From positions 1 to 64,000 of the forward strand of contig NZ_LS422986.1 in assembly GCF_900411375.1 (NCBI RefSeq): DNA of 64,000 nt. The letters are read 5' to 3'. The DNA is from Lentilactobacillus raoultii (GTDB lineage Bacteria; Bacillota; Bacilli; Lactobacillales; Lactobacillaceae). Shown here piece by piece: positions 26,265-35,511 of the stretch (its first letter is position 1; the number at the start of each line of letters is the position of its first letter). Made by a program: the position numbers and the translations under genes. The notes beneath the pieces were generated by a model. It was not told the origin of the DNA. It saw only the letters and a list, made by a program, of their open reading frames with translations, and made no database searches.

Positions 26265-26894
26265 GCGGATAATGGGTTGCTTCAACGGTCCACGATCCTT
26301 AATGTATGCTTGCTCTTTCACTCGCCATTCGGCTTGATCTTGATCAGTAATCTTTCGTAACACCCGGCAAGGATTGCCAACAGCGACGACATTATCAGGA
26401 ATATCAGTTGTCACAACTGCTCCTGAGCCAATAACCACATTATTGCCAATCGTTACACCTGGATTAACCGTCACACCGCCGCCAATCCAAACGTCACTTC
26501 CGATCGTAATTGGCTTGGCAACCCCCAGCCAATGGTTACGGACGGTCGCATCAATGGGATGACCAGCCGCAAACAAATTAACCCGCGGCCCAATCAACAC
26601 CCGATTGCCGATTGTAATCTTGCCCGAATCAAGAAAAATGCAGTTGGTATTACAATACACATTGTCACCAAAAGTAATGTTCGTGCCAAAATCACAGAAA
26701 AACGGTGGTTCGACGTAGCAATTATCTCCCATTTTGCCGATCAGTTCCTTTAACTTTGCTTGAGGATTTATCTCGGAGCTTGGAAAATTAATTTGATGCA
26801 GCAAGTGATCTTTTCGCTGATATTTCGGGGTTAGTTCCTCGCTATAAACATTGTACAATTGGCCATTCAGCATTCCCTGTTCTTCAGAGGACAT
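26262..26894 (-). CDS. Sugar O-acetyltransferase (maltose/galactoside type)
   Basis: 210 residues of the left-handed beta-helix acyltransferases. The N-terminal mac domain is short, and hexapeptide repeats run through CDFGTNITFGDNVYCNTNC and VWIGGGVTVNPGVTIGNNVV, with catalytic His in AAGHPID. It acetylates a sugar hydroxyl from acetyl-CoA in the cytosol and is thought to detoxify non-metabolised sugars. Alone in its transcript. The extended C-terminus (AEWRVKEQAYIKDRGPLKQP) is unusual in sequence but short. Confidence 0.85.
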   Translation of the reverse strand: MSSEEQGMLNGQLYNVYSEELTPKYQRKDHLLHQINFPSSEINPQAKLKELIGKMGDNCYVEPPFFCDFGTNITFGDNVYCNTNCIFLDSGKITIGNRVLIGPRVNLFAAGHPIDATVRNHWLGVAKPITIGSDVWIGGGVTVNPGVTIGNNVVIGSGAVVTTDIPDNVVAVGNPCRVLRKITDQDQAEWRVKEQAYIKDRGPLKQPIIR

Positions 26895-26942
26895 CTCCTA
26901 TCACCACCTTTCTAATAATTATTTAGCACTATCATACCATGA

Positions 26943-26979
26943 CAAAAGGCCCTCAAGCCAACCAGCTGAGGGCCTTTTG
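26943..26979 (-). terminator. Terminator of the aminotransferase gene
   Basis: CAAAAGGCCCTCA and TGAGGGCCTTTTG perfect 13-base arms around an 11-base loop. Confidence 0.75.
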
Positions 26980-27006
26980 CGTATTATTCTTAGAATTTAA
27001 TCATCA

Positions 27007-28182
27007 TTATTTGTCACCAACGACACTCTTATCAGCTACCAGCTGCTTAATTGCAGTCATAGCAGCTTGAAGAGCTGCATCGCTGGCCGCGTAACTGATC
27101 CGAATCGAAGCATCATCACCAAATGAAGCTCCTGGGAACAACCCAATGTGGTAATCCTTGGCTAAAGTTCGGGCACAAGTCCAACTATCCATGTGCAATG
27201 CTTTTGGAATCTTGGCATAGACGTAGAACGCGCCACCCGGATGAACGACGTCAAAACCGGCCTCCTGTAAATTCTTAACCACAAAGTCGCGACGCTTTTC
27301 ATACTGTTGACGCATGACTTCTGCATCATTTTGGCCATGTTTCATCGCTTCAATAGCCGCATACTGAACGATTGAAGTCGGTGTCGTGACCGTGAATTGG
27401 TGAACTTTGGCAATTTCATCAATAAAGCCCTTTGGACCAAAGACGTAACCGAGTCGCCAGCCCGTCATGGCGTGAGACTTTGATAAGCCGTTAACAATCA
27501 CCGTCTGATCAGGCAACCAAGTCGATAACGTGTAGTGTTTTTGACCATAAGTTAATTCACCATAAATTTCATCACTGATGACCCAGATTTGATTATCCTT
27601 TAGAACCGGCACCAGTGCTTTAAGCTGGTCTTTCGTGTAAGCCACCCCGGTTGGATTGTTTGGATCGGTCAGAATTAACCCGCGGATATTGAGACCTGGA
27701 TTGTCATCAATCGCTTGTTGGATTGCTTCAGGCGTCAAAATATAATCAGTTTGACTGGTATCAATTCGAACCTGTTTTAACCCGTGCATCGTAATTGAGG
27801 CATCGTACAGCGGATAGGCTGGTGAAGGTAAAATCACCGCATCACCTGGTTTAAACAGGGTTGCCACTGCATCGGCAACTGCTTCGGTTGCCCCAACCGT
27901 CACAACAATTTGATTGGCAGTGTAATGGTAGCCGAACTTTTCTTGATAATATTTCGCCGCGGCTTCTCGGAGTTCCGCATAGCCCCAAAAATATGGGTAG
28001 TGCGAATAGTTATTATCAATGGCATCGATAGCCGCTTGCTTAATATGCGCGGGCACATCGAAGTTGGGTTCGCCCAACGTTAATTTGACAATTTGCGGAT
28101 CAGCACTAATTTCATGGTCAAACTCCCGCATCGAAGAGGGCTTGACGTTTAACACATTTGGATTAATATCATTTAATTCCAT
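27007..28182 (-). CDS. Class I/II pyridoxal-phosphate aminotransferase
   Basis: 391 residues of the PatA/AraT subgroup used by lactic acid bacteria for aromatic and other amino acids. LTLGEPNFDVP, GATEAVADA, TDPNNPTGV, SDEIYGELTYG, the PLP lysine in NGLSKSHAMTGWRLG, and the substrate-carboxylate Arg in SIRISYAAS are all visible. 2-Oxoglutarate is the usual acceptor, so gdhA may supply it. Alone in its transcript; ribosome site CGGAGGTG. Confidence 0.87.
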   Translation of the reverse strand: MELNDINPNVLNVKPSSMREFDHEISADPQIVKLTLGEPNFDVPAHIKQAAIDAIDNNYSHYPYFWGYAELREAAAKYYQEKFGYHYTANQIVVTVGATEAVADAVATLFKPGDAVILPSPAYPLYDASITMHGLKQVRIDTSQTDYILTPEAIQQAIDDNPGLNIRGLILTDPNNPTGVAYTKDQLKALVPVLKDNQIWVISDEIYGELTYGQKHYTLSTWLPDQTVIVNGLSKSHAMTGWRLGYVFGPKGFIDEIAKVHQFTVTTPTSIVQYAAIEAMKHGQNDAEVMRQQYEKRRDFVVKNLQEAGFDVVHPGGAFYVYAKIPKALHMDSWTCARTLAKDYHIGLFPGASFGDDASIRISYAASDAALQAAMTAIKQLVADKSVVGDK

Positions 28183-28903
28183 GATGGGACACCTCCGAGA
28201 AGTTTAAAAGTGTGCTTGCTTTTAACAATCAACACTTGTGGTAACGAACACTCAACTAAGTGAATGTTATTGTTAATAATATAACAAATATATGAGAAGT
28301 CAATTAACAATCTTTGATTTATTGAATAAATTTTGTGTAATTCATGCAAATAAGTTGTTAAATGCTAAATATGAAACGTTCATAGTTAATATTCTATTAT
28401 CAAATTTTAATTTATTGTTTGTTTTATATTTAGCTTTGGCAGATCTTAGCTACGAAATCTCCTTAATAATCGCTGCCAATATCGCACATTGGTACTGACT
28501 TGTCAATTATCTTGTTGCTAAATTATTAGCAGGCTTTTGATCCATTGAATCAGCTTTATCAATGTTGCTTTACGGTGACCTTTTGGAAAAAATTATCTCA
28601 TTAACGCTGATGTCGGTCACATCTAAAGACCCCAACTCATTATAAAAATCTTTTTTTGCAAACCAGTTTGCAGTTTCCGGAAACCGTTCATTTTATCACA
28701 TACTAGTTTTCACGTCACACTCATCAAACCCTTGCCAGAGACAACATGTAAAGTTGATGTAACCGAATCCATACTTCAAAGCATTCATGATGTTTACTAG
28801 GATATAATATGTTAACAATTTTATCAATACGCATTGATGCTTATGAGATGATTTTTTGAATCATGTAGAATTCTGTTTAAAAAAGACTAAAGGGATGCTA
28901 AAA
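28183..28903. other. 721-base AT-rich intergenic stretch with palindromes
   Basis: Divergent promoter region. It contains GCAAACCAGTTTGC (28658-28671) directly followed by TTTCCGGAAA (28674-28683), and a probable -10 TATAAT near 28804 before the ABC genes. A 68-codon plus frame near 28292 has no ribosome site and is not accepted as a gene. Confidence 0.45.
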
Positions 28904-29524
28904 ATGCTGAAAATAAACAACCTAACACTAAAAACCCGCGTACCAATCCTGAATGATTTTAATTACCAGTTCGAGCCCGGTCAAATTTATTTAATTACTG
29001 CCATCAACGGTTCGGGAAAGACCACCTTTTTCCGTGCCCTGACAGATCTAATCAAGCGGCCAAGTGGCTCAATTTTATTTGATGATCAACCTTTTAGACA
29101 GGCTAAGCAACGGGTTTTCTTCTACGAAACATCCAACTGGTTTGACGGTGATTTATCTGGCATTGACTACCTTAAATTTGTTAAGGGACAGTGGCGTTCA
29201 ACGCAGGATTTAACAGCCGAAATTTCGTTTTGGAAAATGACTAGCTACATCAACCTGCCCATTAAAAAATATTCGCTTGGCATGAAACAACGCTTGCTGA
29301 TTGCGATGTATTTTTGCAGCAATGCTACCTACTTGATGATGGATGAAATTAGTAATGGGTTAGATGAAGAAAGCCGAAATTTGTTGTATCACCGACTTAA
29401 AGACGAGGCCATCACAAATCATCGATGTATGATTATGTCCTCTCATTATAAATCCGATGCCGGTCAAATTGCAGATCACATTCTTCGCCTAGCCAATCTG
29501 ACGATGAAGGAGGAAACCAAATGA
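28904..29524 (+). CDS. ABC exporter ATPase
   Basis: 206 residues, a short ABC domain. Walker A INGSGKTT, an unusual signature YSLGMKQRL (LSGGQ replaced, as in many ABC-2 exporters), Walker B YLMMDEIS and a late His in SSHYKSD. The ATG at 28904 lies 9 bases behind AAAGGG. It overlaps the permease start by ATGA. A membrane XRE protein follows downstream, typical of antimicrobial-peptide or lantibiotic-immunity exporters, but the cargo is unknown. Confidence 0.8.
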   Translation: MLKINNLTLKTRVPILNDFNYQFEPGQIYLITAINGSGKTTFFRALTDLIKRPSGSILFDDQPFRQAKQRVFFYETSNWFDGDLSGIDYLKFVKGQWRSTQDLTAEISFWKMTSYINLPIKKYSLGMKQRLLIAMYFCSNATYLMMDEISNGLDEESRNLLYHRLKDEAITNHRCMIMSSHYKSDAGQIADHILRLANLTMKEETK

Positions 29525-30651
29525 GCACGCCTAACTTTCTATTCAAACAAACCTTCAAGGCAAAATTATCTTGGATGGCACTCACTTTTGTCTTTCTGGT
29601 CATTTTAACGTGTTTGTTTTTCAACGTTCGAAACCAGGCTCAAGACACCCTCGAAGGTGATGCCAACAGCCAAGTGGCGATGGACACAAAACAGCTCCAT
29701 CTGGCATCAAGCCACCATCAGCGTCCTTCCACGGATGTCAAAGGAGATCTCGCCACTAACCAAAATATCCTAAATGCGATTCATAACAAAAATTGGCGGC
29801 GAGCTTATCAAATCCAAATCAACTTATACAAGCAACTGCTTAGAAATACTATAGTCACCAGCAATGGCAGTGATTCTCAAATGATTGATAACTTCAAATC
29901 AGAAATCAATCGTTACGAAGCACTTGCTCATCTAAATACACCTGATCAATCTGAAGAAAGTCCGACAACTGGGATTTCTTTTCTACTCTATGTAGCCCAG
30001 TGGATTGTACCAACGCTAATCACTTTCATCCTAATCTTCGTTTGTTCCCATTTATACACAAAGCGCTTTGCAAACCAACTTGATAAAGCCTCGTTATTGC
30101 CGGTGTCATCAAGCGAAAACGTGACCTACAATGTCATCACTGGCTGGTTTATCGCTTTGGGGCTGCTTTTACTAATCTTAGGCGTAAGTTTTTTAATTGC
30201 TTCCATTGTCTCAGGAACTGGGCTGGCCAAATTCCCAATTGCCCTATTCCCAGACCGGTTGTCTTATAGGATCTATATTCCCCAGGATAAACTTATTTTG
30301 CCAACAATTATTTTAAATATTTTAAGTGCTTTCTTTACTGTTAATTGGGTATTCTTATTTTCAATTTTAACGAAGAAAGCCTCGACTACCCTATTTTTCA
30401 GCATCATCCTATTAATCGGTACCAACCTGTTAACGCCCTTTGTTGAACCAATTTCCAAGATGGCCCAATATTTACCGACCAGCTACTTCAACGGCGTTAG
30501 TGTGTTAACAAAATGGCTGGCCCACAACACGGAAAATTACCAAATTGATTTTTCAAATGGTGTCGTTGTCTTAATCAGCAGCATCATACTACTCGGCTTA
30601 GCGACCTATAGTCTGCAACACCATCGCCAATCTCAAAGAGCGATTAACTGA
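29521..30651 (+). CDS. ABC-2 type membrane protein
   Basis: 376 residues. One N-terminal helix (MALTFVFLVILTCLFFNV), a soluble region of about 110 residues outside, then five or six helices from residue 155. This is the ABC-2 permease layout with a large extracytoplasmic loop between helices 1 and 2. It pairs with the preceding ATPase through an ATGA overlap. A terminator follows. Function not known. Confidence 0.78.
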   Translation: MSTPNFLFKQTFKAKLSWMALTFVFLVILTCLFFNVRNQAQDTLEGDANSQVAMDTKQLHLASSHHQRPSTDVKGDLATNQNILNAIHNKNWRRAYQIQINLYKQLLRNTIVTSNGSDSQMIDNFKSEINRYEALAHLNTPDQSEESPTTGISFLLYVAQWIVPTLITFILIFVCSHLYTKRFANQLDKASLLPVSSSENVTYNVITGWFIALGLLLLILGVSFLIASIVSGTGLAKFPIALFPDRLSYRIYIPQDKLILPTIILNILSAFFTVNWVFLFSILTKKASTTLFFSIILLIGTNLLTPFVEPISKMAQYLPTSYFNGVSVLTKWLAHNTENYQIDFSNGVVVLISSIILLGLATYSLQHHRQSQRAIN

Positions 30652-30700
30652 GATTTTAATCTAGTTTAAGTTTTGCCATTACTTTTTAATTTCAATCCAA

Positions 30701-30752
30701 AACGACCGCATTTTAGGAATTTCACCTTAAAATGCGGCCTTTATTTTTAAAA
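30701..30752 (+). terminator. Terminator of the ABC exporter operon
   Basis: GACCGCATTTTAGG and CTTAAAATGCGGCC arms followed by TTTATTTTT. Confidence 0.75.
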
Positions 30753-30853
30753 CTCCAAAAATAATCAACCATAAATAACGTATTTATATAAGTGTAAGGG
30801 GCGGTACAAGCCCCATCACTTCAAACCAAATGAAAAATATAGGAGATGCTTTT

Positions 30854-31363
30854 TTGGATAATTTACCAAATCAATTAAAAAAAGCCCGTTTAAAAAAGGG
30901 CCTTTCACAACAAGAAGTTGCCGACGAATTACAGGTAACTCGTCAATCAATTTCTAAATGGGAAAATGGGCATGTGTGTCCTGATCTTTATAATCTAACG
31001 CTTTTAAGCCAACTTTACGAAGTACCACTTGATATACTCATTAAAAATAATCGTCATTTTGATTTACAGATTGAAGCCGATCGGGAAGAATTTATTCGCG
31101 TCTTCACACTGCTTCAGCAAAGAGAATTGGAAAGAGTCAATAAAATCGAACACTACTTAATGATTGCGATCACTATCTGTGGCTTAATCCCCGTTTTAGG
31201 GCTTATTACTTCCATTTATGCCGTGCTACAGCGACCACGTCGAGCTGCTCACAATAGTTTTTGGTGGCAATCCATTCTTATCTTGGCCATTTCTCTCATC
31301 ATCAACAGCTCGCTTGCGTATTTGGTTGTAACACATCATTGGCTTCACCTTTTCGTGCATTAA
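30854..31363 (+). CDS. XRE family regulator with membrane tail
   Basis: 169 residues. HTH_3 domain at 1-60 (KKGLSQQEVADELQVTRQSI then SKWENG), a helical linker, and two hydrophobic helices at the C-terminus. The TTG start at 30854 is chosen because AGGAG lies 9 bases upstream; an ATG at 30830 has no site. HTH-plus-membrane proteins of this kind often sit next to ABC exporters and are thought to sense envelope stress. Here it follows one after a terminator. Confidence 0.78.
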   Translation: MDNLPNQLKKARLKKGLSQQEVADELQVTRQSISKWENGHVCPDLYNLTLLSQLYEVPLDILIKNNRHFDLQIEADREEFIRVFTLLQQRELERVNKIEHYLMIAITICGLIPVLGLITSIYAVLQRPRRAAHNSFWWQSILILAISLIINSSLAYLVVTHHWLHLFVH

Positions 31364-31368
31364 TCATC

Positions 31369-31680
31369 CTACTGAAACGGGTTCCAAGACCCTTTAGCAC
31401 CCAATGACGATTTGGTATACGACATATACTGGTTTGGCTGGCCAATCATTGATCGGGTTAATTTGGGAATTGCCGATCGTGAAATCAACCTGGCTCGTTT
31501 AACATAAGAACCTTTGTGCAAAACAATTGCGTAGTTCATGCCTTTTTTAGGAATTTGTCCCACTTGAAATTTCAACCATTCGCCATCGCCAAAAGAGTTG
31601 GTCGTCACCCAAGCATTAACTGGTTGTGGAACGTTCATCCAGACCCGCCGTTTCCGGACATTTGATTGGGTAACCGTCAT
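31369..31680 (-). CDS. Fragment-like surface protein domain
   Basis: 103 residues, basic, with no signal peptide. The frame continues upstream for about 29 codons without a start (NEPVFKTNNWLCFAARKKPT), and that part looks like the same protein. It is therefore probably a 5'-truncated gene for an exported protein. The pattern KFQVGQIPKKGMNYAIVLHK resembles SH3/GW-like modules only loosely. It ends five bases from the XRE stop. Treated as a likely pseudogene. Confidence 0.35.
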   Translation of the reverse strand: MTVTQSNVRKRRVWMNVPQPVNAWVTTNSFGDGEWLKFQVGQIPKKGMNYAIVLHKGSYVKRARLISRSAIPKLTRSMIGQPNQYMSYTKSSLGAKGSWNPFQ

Positions 31681-31881
31681 GCGTTCCCGTTTAGTGGGCT
31701 TTTTTCTGGCAGCAAAGCATAACCAATTGTTGGTTTTAAAAACGGGTTCATTCGATCAACCAAGTCGTTCTGAGTGCGCCGATCGTTACACCGTTACATT
31801 TTGAAATGACACCCTTAAAAAAACAGACCGTTTCATTAACGAAAACGTCCCATTGCTAATAATATCAAGCGCTGTTCTTTA

Positions 31882-31897
31882 TGTTTCATGTGAAACA
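31882..31897. promoter_or_regulatory. parS-like site
   Basis: TGTTTCATGTGAAACA differs at one central base from the Firmicute ParB site TGTTTCACGTGAAACA. Both 7-base arms are perfect, and it lies between genes. Confidence 0.5.
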
Positions 31898-31925
31898 ACA
31901 AGTTAAAAGTAACAGTTCGTGGTCT

Positions 31926-32570
31926 TTAATCATCCTTTTGATCATATTTAACCGTGTCTAATTGACTATTTCGAAAAGTAGCCATGTAGACATCTTTGAC
32001 ATTCTCAATACCCTGCTGCTTTAACTCTGCCATCAACCACGATTCATCCTTTCCCATCACATCAAGAACATCCGGATCGATTTGGCCATCAATAATTACC
32101 GGATAGCGAATACTTCCGGCCCCGAATTTCAGCACCGTTACGGATCCGTTTTGTTCCACAATCGCCCGTTTAACTTTAGTCATATCATAAACCCCAGCCG
32201 TTCTTAACTTAAAATCAACTTCTTTGGCAGATAAATTAGCGCGTAAACAATTTTCAACTAGCAATTTCCCGTTACGAACAATGGTAATCGGATCACCCTC
32301 GACGAATTTACCAATCCAATGAAGATGGGTTTTCAAATAGCGCGTCACCATAATTAGCAGTGACCACAACAACAGAATCACGATGAATTGGGCCATCGTG
32401 ATCGCCGGATTATAAATCACACCACCGATAATGCCCCCTAATACATAGTTTTGCAGCTGATCAATCGCTGAAGTTGGTGCCAAATTTCCTTTACCAGTCA
32501 AATTAATCAGCAACGTAATAAAAATAAATCCGACAATGAGTTTTAACATGACGTCCGAATATGTAAACAT
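31926..32570 (-). CDS. DUF421 (YetF-like) membrane protein
   Basis: 214 residues. Three helices in the first 80 residues (MLKLIVGFIFITLLINLTGK and following), then a soluble domain with GDPITIVRNGKLL and MTKVKRAIVEQNG typical of DUF421 (YetF, YdfS). The role of this family is unclear, with links to spore or stress in Bacillus. Its start codon overlaps the stop of the DUF3290 gene (TAATG). The two families commonly form a pair in lactic acid bacteria. Confidence 0.85.
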   Translation of the reverse strand: MFTYSDVMLKLIVGFIFITLLINLTGKGNLAPTSAIDQLQNYVLGGIIGGVIYNPAITMAQFIVILLLWSLLIMVTRYLKTHLHWIGKFVEGDPITIVRNGKLLVENCLRANLSAKEVDFKLRTAGVYDMTKVKRAIVEQNGSVTVLKFGAGSIRYPVIIDGQIDPDVLDVMGKDESWLMAELKQQGIENVKDVYMATFRNSQLDTVKYDQKDD

Positions 32571-33022
32571 TATTTTGCCCCCTCAATCTTGATACTGCTT
32601 GAATCGTGTAAAACGATCTGTTCCAAAACGAACTGAGAACCATCAGCGTTATAGTCAACTCTAAAAATTCCTTTAGGGGTTTTCACCAGAACATCGTCAT
32701 CAGGTGTAGTTGAATTCACGCTAATCGAATACTTTGAAACCTTAAGCTGTTTAGCAATTTTCTCCATAACTGTCGTAATCTGGCCGGATTGCTTAATTGA
32801 ATTTTGAATATTGCTGAAATCGTTATACTGCATCCCCAAGATTAACAACAGTAACGTGCCAAAAATAATGCTCAGATCCTTATACTTGATATCAAATCGA
32901 TGACGCAGGTAGTGCACCAAAAACAAGATAAAAATTAAGACCAAGACACAGGTAATCGTTATTCGGGCATATTGCCAAATGTCTTGGGATGAATGCAAAT
33001 AGTTATACGTGTAGAAAGTCAT
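32570..33022 (-). CDS. DUF3290 family membrane protein
   Basis: 150 residues. Two helices (about 18-40 and 50-66) and a C-terminal soluble domain ending in FVLEQIVLHDSSSIKIEGAK. The family recognition rests on the tight pairing with DUF421 and on the MTFYTYNYL N-terminus. Good ribosome site GGGGGAT. Function unknown; the pair probably forms one membrane complex. Confidence 0.75.
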   Translation of the reverse strand: MTFYTYNYLHSSQDIWQYARITITCVLVLIFILFLVHYLRHRFDIKYKDLSIIFGTLLLLILGMQYNDFSNIQNSIKQSGQITTVMEKIAKQLKVSKYSISVNSTTPDDDVLVKTPKGIFRVDYNADGSQFVLEQIVLHDSSSIKIEGAK

Positions 33023-33051
33023 CTTTCAAATCCCCCAGTATTGCAATCCTA

Positions 33052-33576
33052 TTAATTCACAAAGGTCGTAATCTTCTTTCCCATGTAGGCCGGCGGTTCC
33101 ACAGCACCCCGTTTAAGCCAACTGATTGATAAATTGATGACGGCCCCGGAAAAATAATCGCCCCAATCCGGATCGGTGGTTAAATTTGTTTGTGGAATCA
33201 GCTGATTTTTCAATAAGTAGACGAGCACTGTATGAAATGTCTTAATTAAAATCTGTTCTTTCCCAGCCGCGATTAAAGTCAATTGGTCATCTCGATCAGC
33301 CAGCGCCAGCTTAAAATAGTGCACCATCAGAGTTTCCAACGTTAATTTCGAGCCATCCGGTAGCTGACGAAGATATGTGATGATCCGCGTCATTTCGTAT
33401 TGTGAAATAATTTCCGCTAATGTCTTAAATCGCTTATAGTAATAAGCCCTGGAAACGCCAGCACGATCAGTCAGTTCAGTAATTGAAATTTTTTCAAACG
33501 GCATTTCGTTTAAAAGGCTCATTAACGCTTTGAAAATTGCCGTTAGTTTTTGATCTCTAAGTTCTTTAGGCGACAT
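33052..33576 (-). CDS. TetR family regulator
   Basis: 174 residues. Helix-turn-helix ISITELTDRAGVSRAYYYKR near residues 30-50, then an all-helical ligand domain in the TetR_C-like (DhaS-type) form. It is divergent from a DHA2 MFS pump across a 154-base region rich in dyads, so it very probably represses that pump and is released by one of its substrates. Ribosome site AGGAGGG. Confidence 0.85.
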   Translation of the reverse strand: MSPKELRDQKLTAIFKALMSLLNEMPFEKISITELTDRAGVSRAYYYKRFKTLAEIISQYEMTRIITYLRQLPDGSKLTLETLMVHYFKLALADRDDQLTLIAAGKEQILIKTFHTVLVYLLKNQLIPQTNLTTDPDWGDYFSGAVINLSISWLKRGAVEPPAYMGKKITTFVN

Positions 33577-33640
33577 TGTTTACAAATTCCCTCCTTTTGT
33601 CAACAAAAGATTCTTAATTAAAATACCGCATGATAATCTA

Positions 33641-33700
33641 CAAGGCAAGTAATTGATAGTTGATCATCGATTTGGACAGTTGATAATCAACGAATTACTT
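33641..33700. promoter_or_regulatory. Divergent TetR/MFS control region with dyads
   Basis: AAGTAATT and AATTACTT arms frame the region, and the inner palindrome GTTGATAATCAAC overlaps a GATAAT that could be the -10 of the MFS promoter (with TTGATC 16 bases upstream). This is where the TetR protein would bind. Confidence 0.5.
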
Positions 33701-33730
33701 TAGCGATTTTAAAACGAAAGGACGTTTATC

Positions 33731-35434
33731 ATGCAACTCAAACAAAAACTAACCATTTTTTCAATGATGATTGGCATCTTCCTATGTATGCTCGACACAA
33801 CAGTTATGAATATTGCCTTACCCGCGATTCAACGCGGCTTAAATGTCAATTTGGGAACTCTGTCTTGGGCATTAAACAGTTATACCATTATCTTTGCAGT
33901 CTTCACCATTCCATTTGGCCGGCTCGCCGACATGATTGGCCGCAATAAAGTCTATTTAACCGGCTTATTGCTCTTTTTTCTGGGATCACTACTTTCAGGA
34001 TCGGCTAGTCAGGCAGTCGGTTTAATCATCGGTCGGGTCATTCAAAGCTTAGGAGCCGCCATTATTTTTCCAGCAAGTATGACAATCGGCATTTCAAGCA
34101 CTGATATCAAGCATCGAACCGGTGTCTTAGCTGCCCTCGGCGTCACACAAGGGGTTGCGTCCGCATTTGGGCCAACGATTGGTGGCATTGTTACCCAATA
34201 TCTGGGCTGGCGCTACGTTTTCCTGATTAACCTGCCACTAACGCTGGTTGCCTTGATTCTCTGCTGGCGATTATTGCCACTTAAAGGTGAAAAGCGGTTC
34301 AATGCTAAAATTGATGCCCTAGGGATGTTAAGTTCAATGGTCATGTTGTTCTCCTTAACATTGGCATTGGTTAAAGGCAATGACTGGGGTTGGTCAAGCT
34401 TAGTGACAATCAATCTGTTAACTATTTCCGCGATTTCGTTACTTGGTTTTATTATCGTAGAAAGACTCACTTCGGATCCAATGGTGCCGCTTGACTTATT
34501 CAAGAATCGGCAATTTACCGGTGCTTCGTTAACGACAATTGTAACCGAGATTTTCCTTGTTGCAATTCTGGTTATTATGCCGACTTTCTTCACCAATTTA
34601 CTGAATAAGTCAGAACTAACCGCCGCTCTCATGATAACGCCCGCTTCCGTGATGATCTTCATTTTTTCACCAATTGGTGGTTTCCTAAATGCCAAGCTTG
34701 GACCACGTTTATTAGTCAGCAGTGGGTTTCTCCAAATAATAATCGGTTATTTGATCCTATCAAACGCTAACCTTAATCATTATTTACCTGTCGTTATCAG
34801 CTTTCTTTTGATCGGTGGCGGCTTTGGTATTATTGCCGGCCCATTGGTTGTCCTAGGTGCGGCAAACTTCACCGGAAAATTATTATCTGCTTCGCAAAGC
34901 GTTTTGGGCGTCTTTCGTCAAATCGGCACGCTATTAGCAGTTGCCATCTTCGTTTCAGGTTTAACCACCAACCTAACAGCTGCCAGACGCCGATCCGTGA
35001 TCCAAGCAAACACCCAAATCGAAACGACTCAGTTACCTCGCCAAACTAAGATGACACTGAGAAGTACTTCCCGAGTTGCCATCATGAACCACGATCAACC
35101 AACGAATGACCATCAGCAGCAGGGTATGACACCCGCTAAGACTCAGCAATTGATTCGTGTAACCTATCGACGAGCCCTCACCAGCATCCCGAACGCGACC
35201 CATCTTTCGCCAACAAAAAAGGCCTTGATTCACACCAAGGTCGCTAAAATGGTCAAGCAAAGGGTTGCCAACCAAAATCGGCAGCTTAAACCCATGATTA
35301 ATCAGATTGAATCTACTACCAGAAAAAACATGACCAACGCTTTCCAGAAAGGTTATCAAATGGCTTTTCCGTTTACTTTGTTAGCTATCGGCATTAGTTT
35401 ATTGTTTGAGAAAAAGCGCCGATACCCCAGATAG
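33731..35434 (+). CDS. MFS multidrug transporter, DHA2 family, with long last loop
   Basis: 567 residues with 14 helices. Helix 1 carries FLCMLDTTVMNIALPAI, loop 2-3 GRLADMIGRNKV, and helix 5 GPTIGGIVTQ. Between helices 13 and 14 (about residues 420-540) is a hydrophilic loop of some 120 residues rich in T, Q, R and K, longer than in QacA-type pumps. It would lie outside the cell. The divergent TetR regulator points to inducible drug export. Confidence 0.87.
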   Translation: MQLKQKLTIFSMMIGIFLCMLDTTVMNIALPAIQRGLNVNLGTLSWALNSYTIIFAVFTIPFGRLADMIGRNKVYLTGLLLFFLGSLLSGSASQAVGLIIGRVIQSLGAAIIFPASMTIGISSTDIKHRTGVLAALGVTQGVASAFGPTIGGIVTQYLGWRYVFLINLPLTLVALILCWRLLPLKGEKRFNAKIDALGMLSSMVMLFSLTLALVKGNDWGWSSLVTINLLTISAISLLGFIIVERLTSDPMVPLDLFKNRQFTGASLTTIVTEIFLVAILVIMPTFFTNLLNKSELTAALMITPASVMIFIFSPIGGFLNAKLGPRLLVSSGFLQIIIGYLILSNANLNHYLPVVISFLLIGGGFGIIAGPLVVLGAANFTGKLLSASQSVLGVFRQIGTLLAVAIFVSGLTTNLTAARRRSVIQANTQIETTQLPRQTKMTLRSTSRVAIMNHDQPTNDHQQQGMTPAKTQQLIRVTYRRALTSIPNATHLSPTKKALIHTKVAKMVKQRVANQNRQLKPMINQIESTTRKNMTNAFQKGYQMAFPFTLLAIGISLLFEKKRRYPR

Positions 35435-35511
35435 TTTTTCAAAGAAGTCTTTCGGATCAAAGAAAATTCAAACTCTAATGTTACGAACAATCATGACCAA
35501 ATTTTAATCGA

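Noticed and set aside
28292-28498. 68-codon plus-strand frame in the intergenic region before the ABC genes
   Set aside because: No ribosome site and composition like the AT-rich spacer.
34213-34695. 160-codon minus-strand frame opposite the DHA2 pump
   Set aside because: Antisense shadow of a membrane protein gene with no start signal or recognisable motif.
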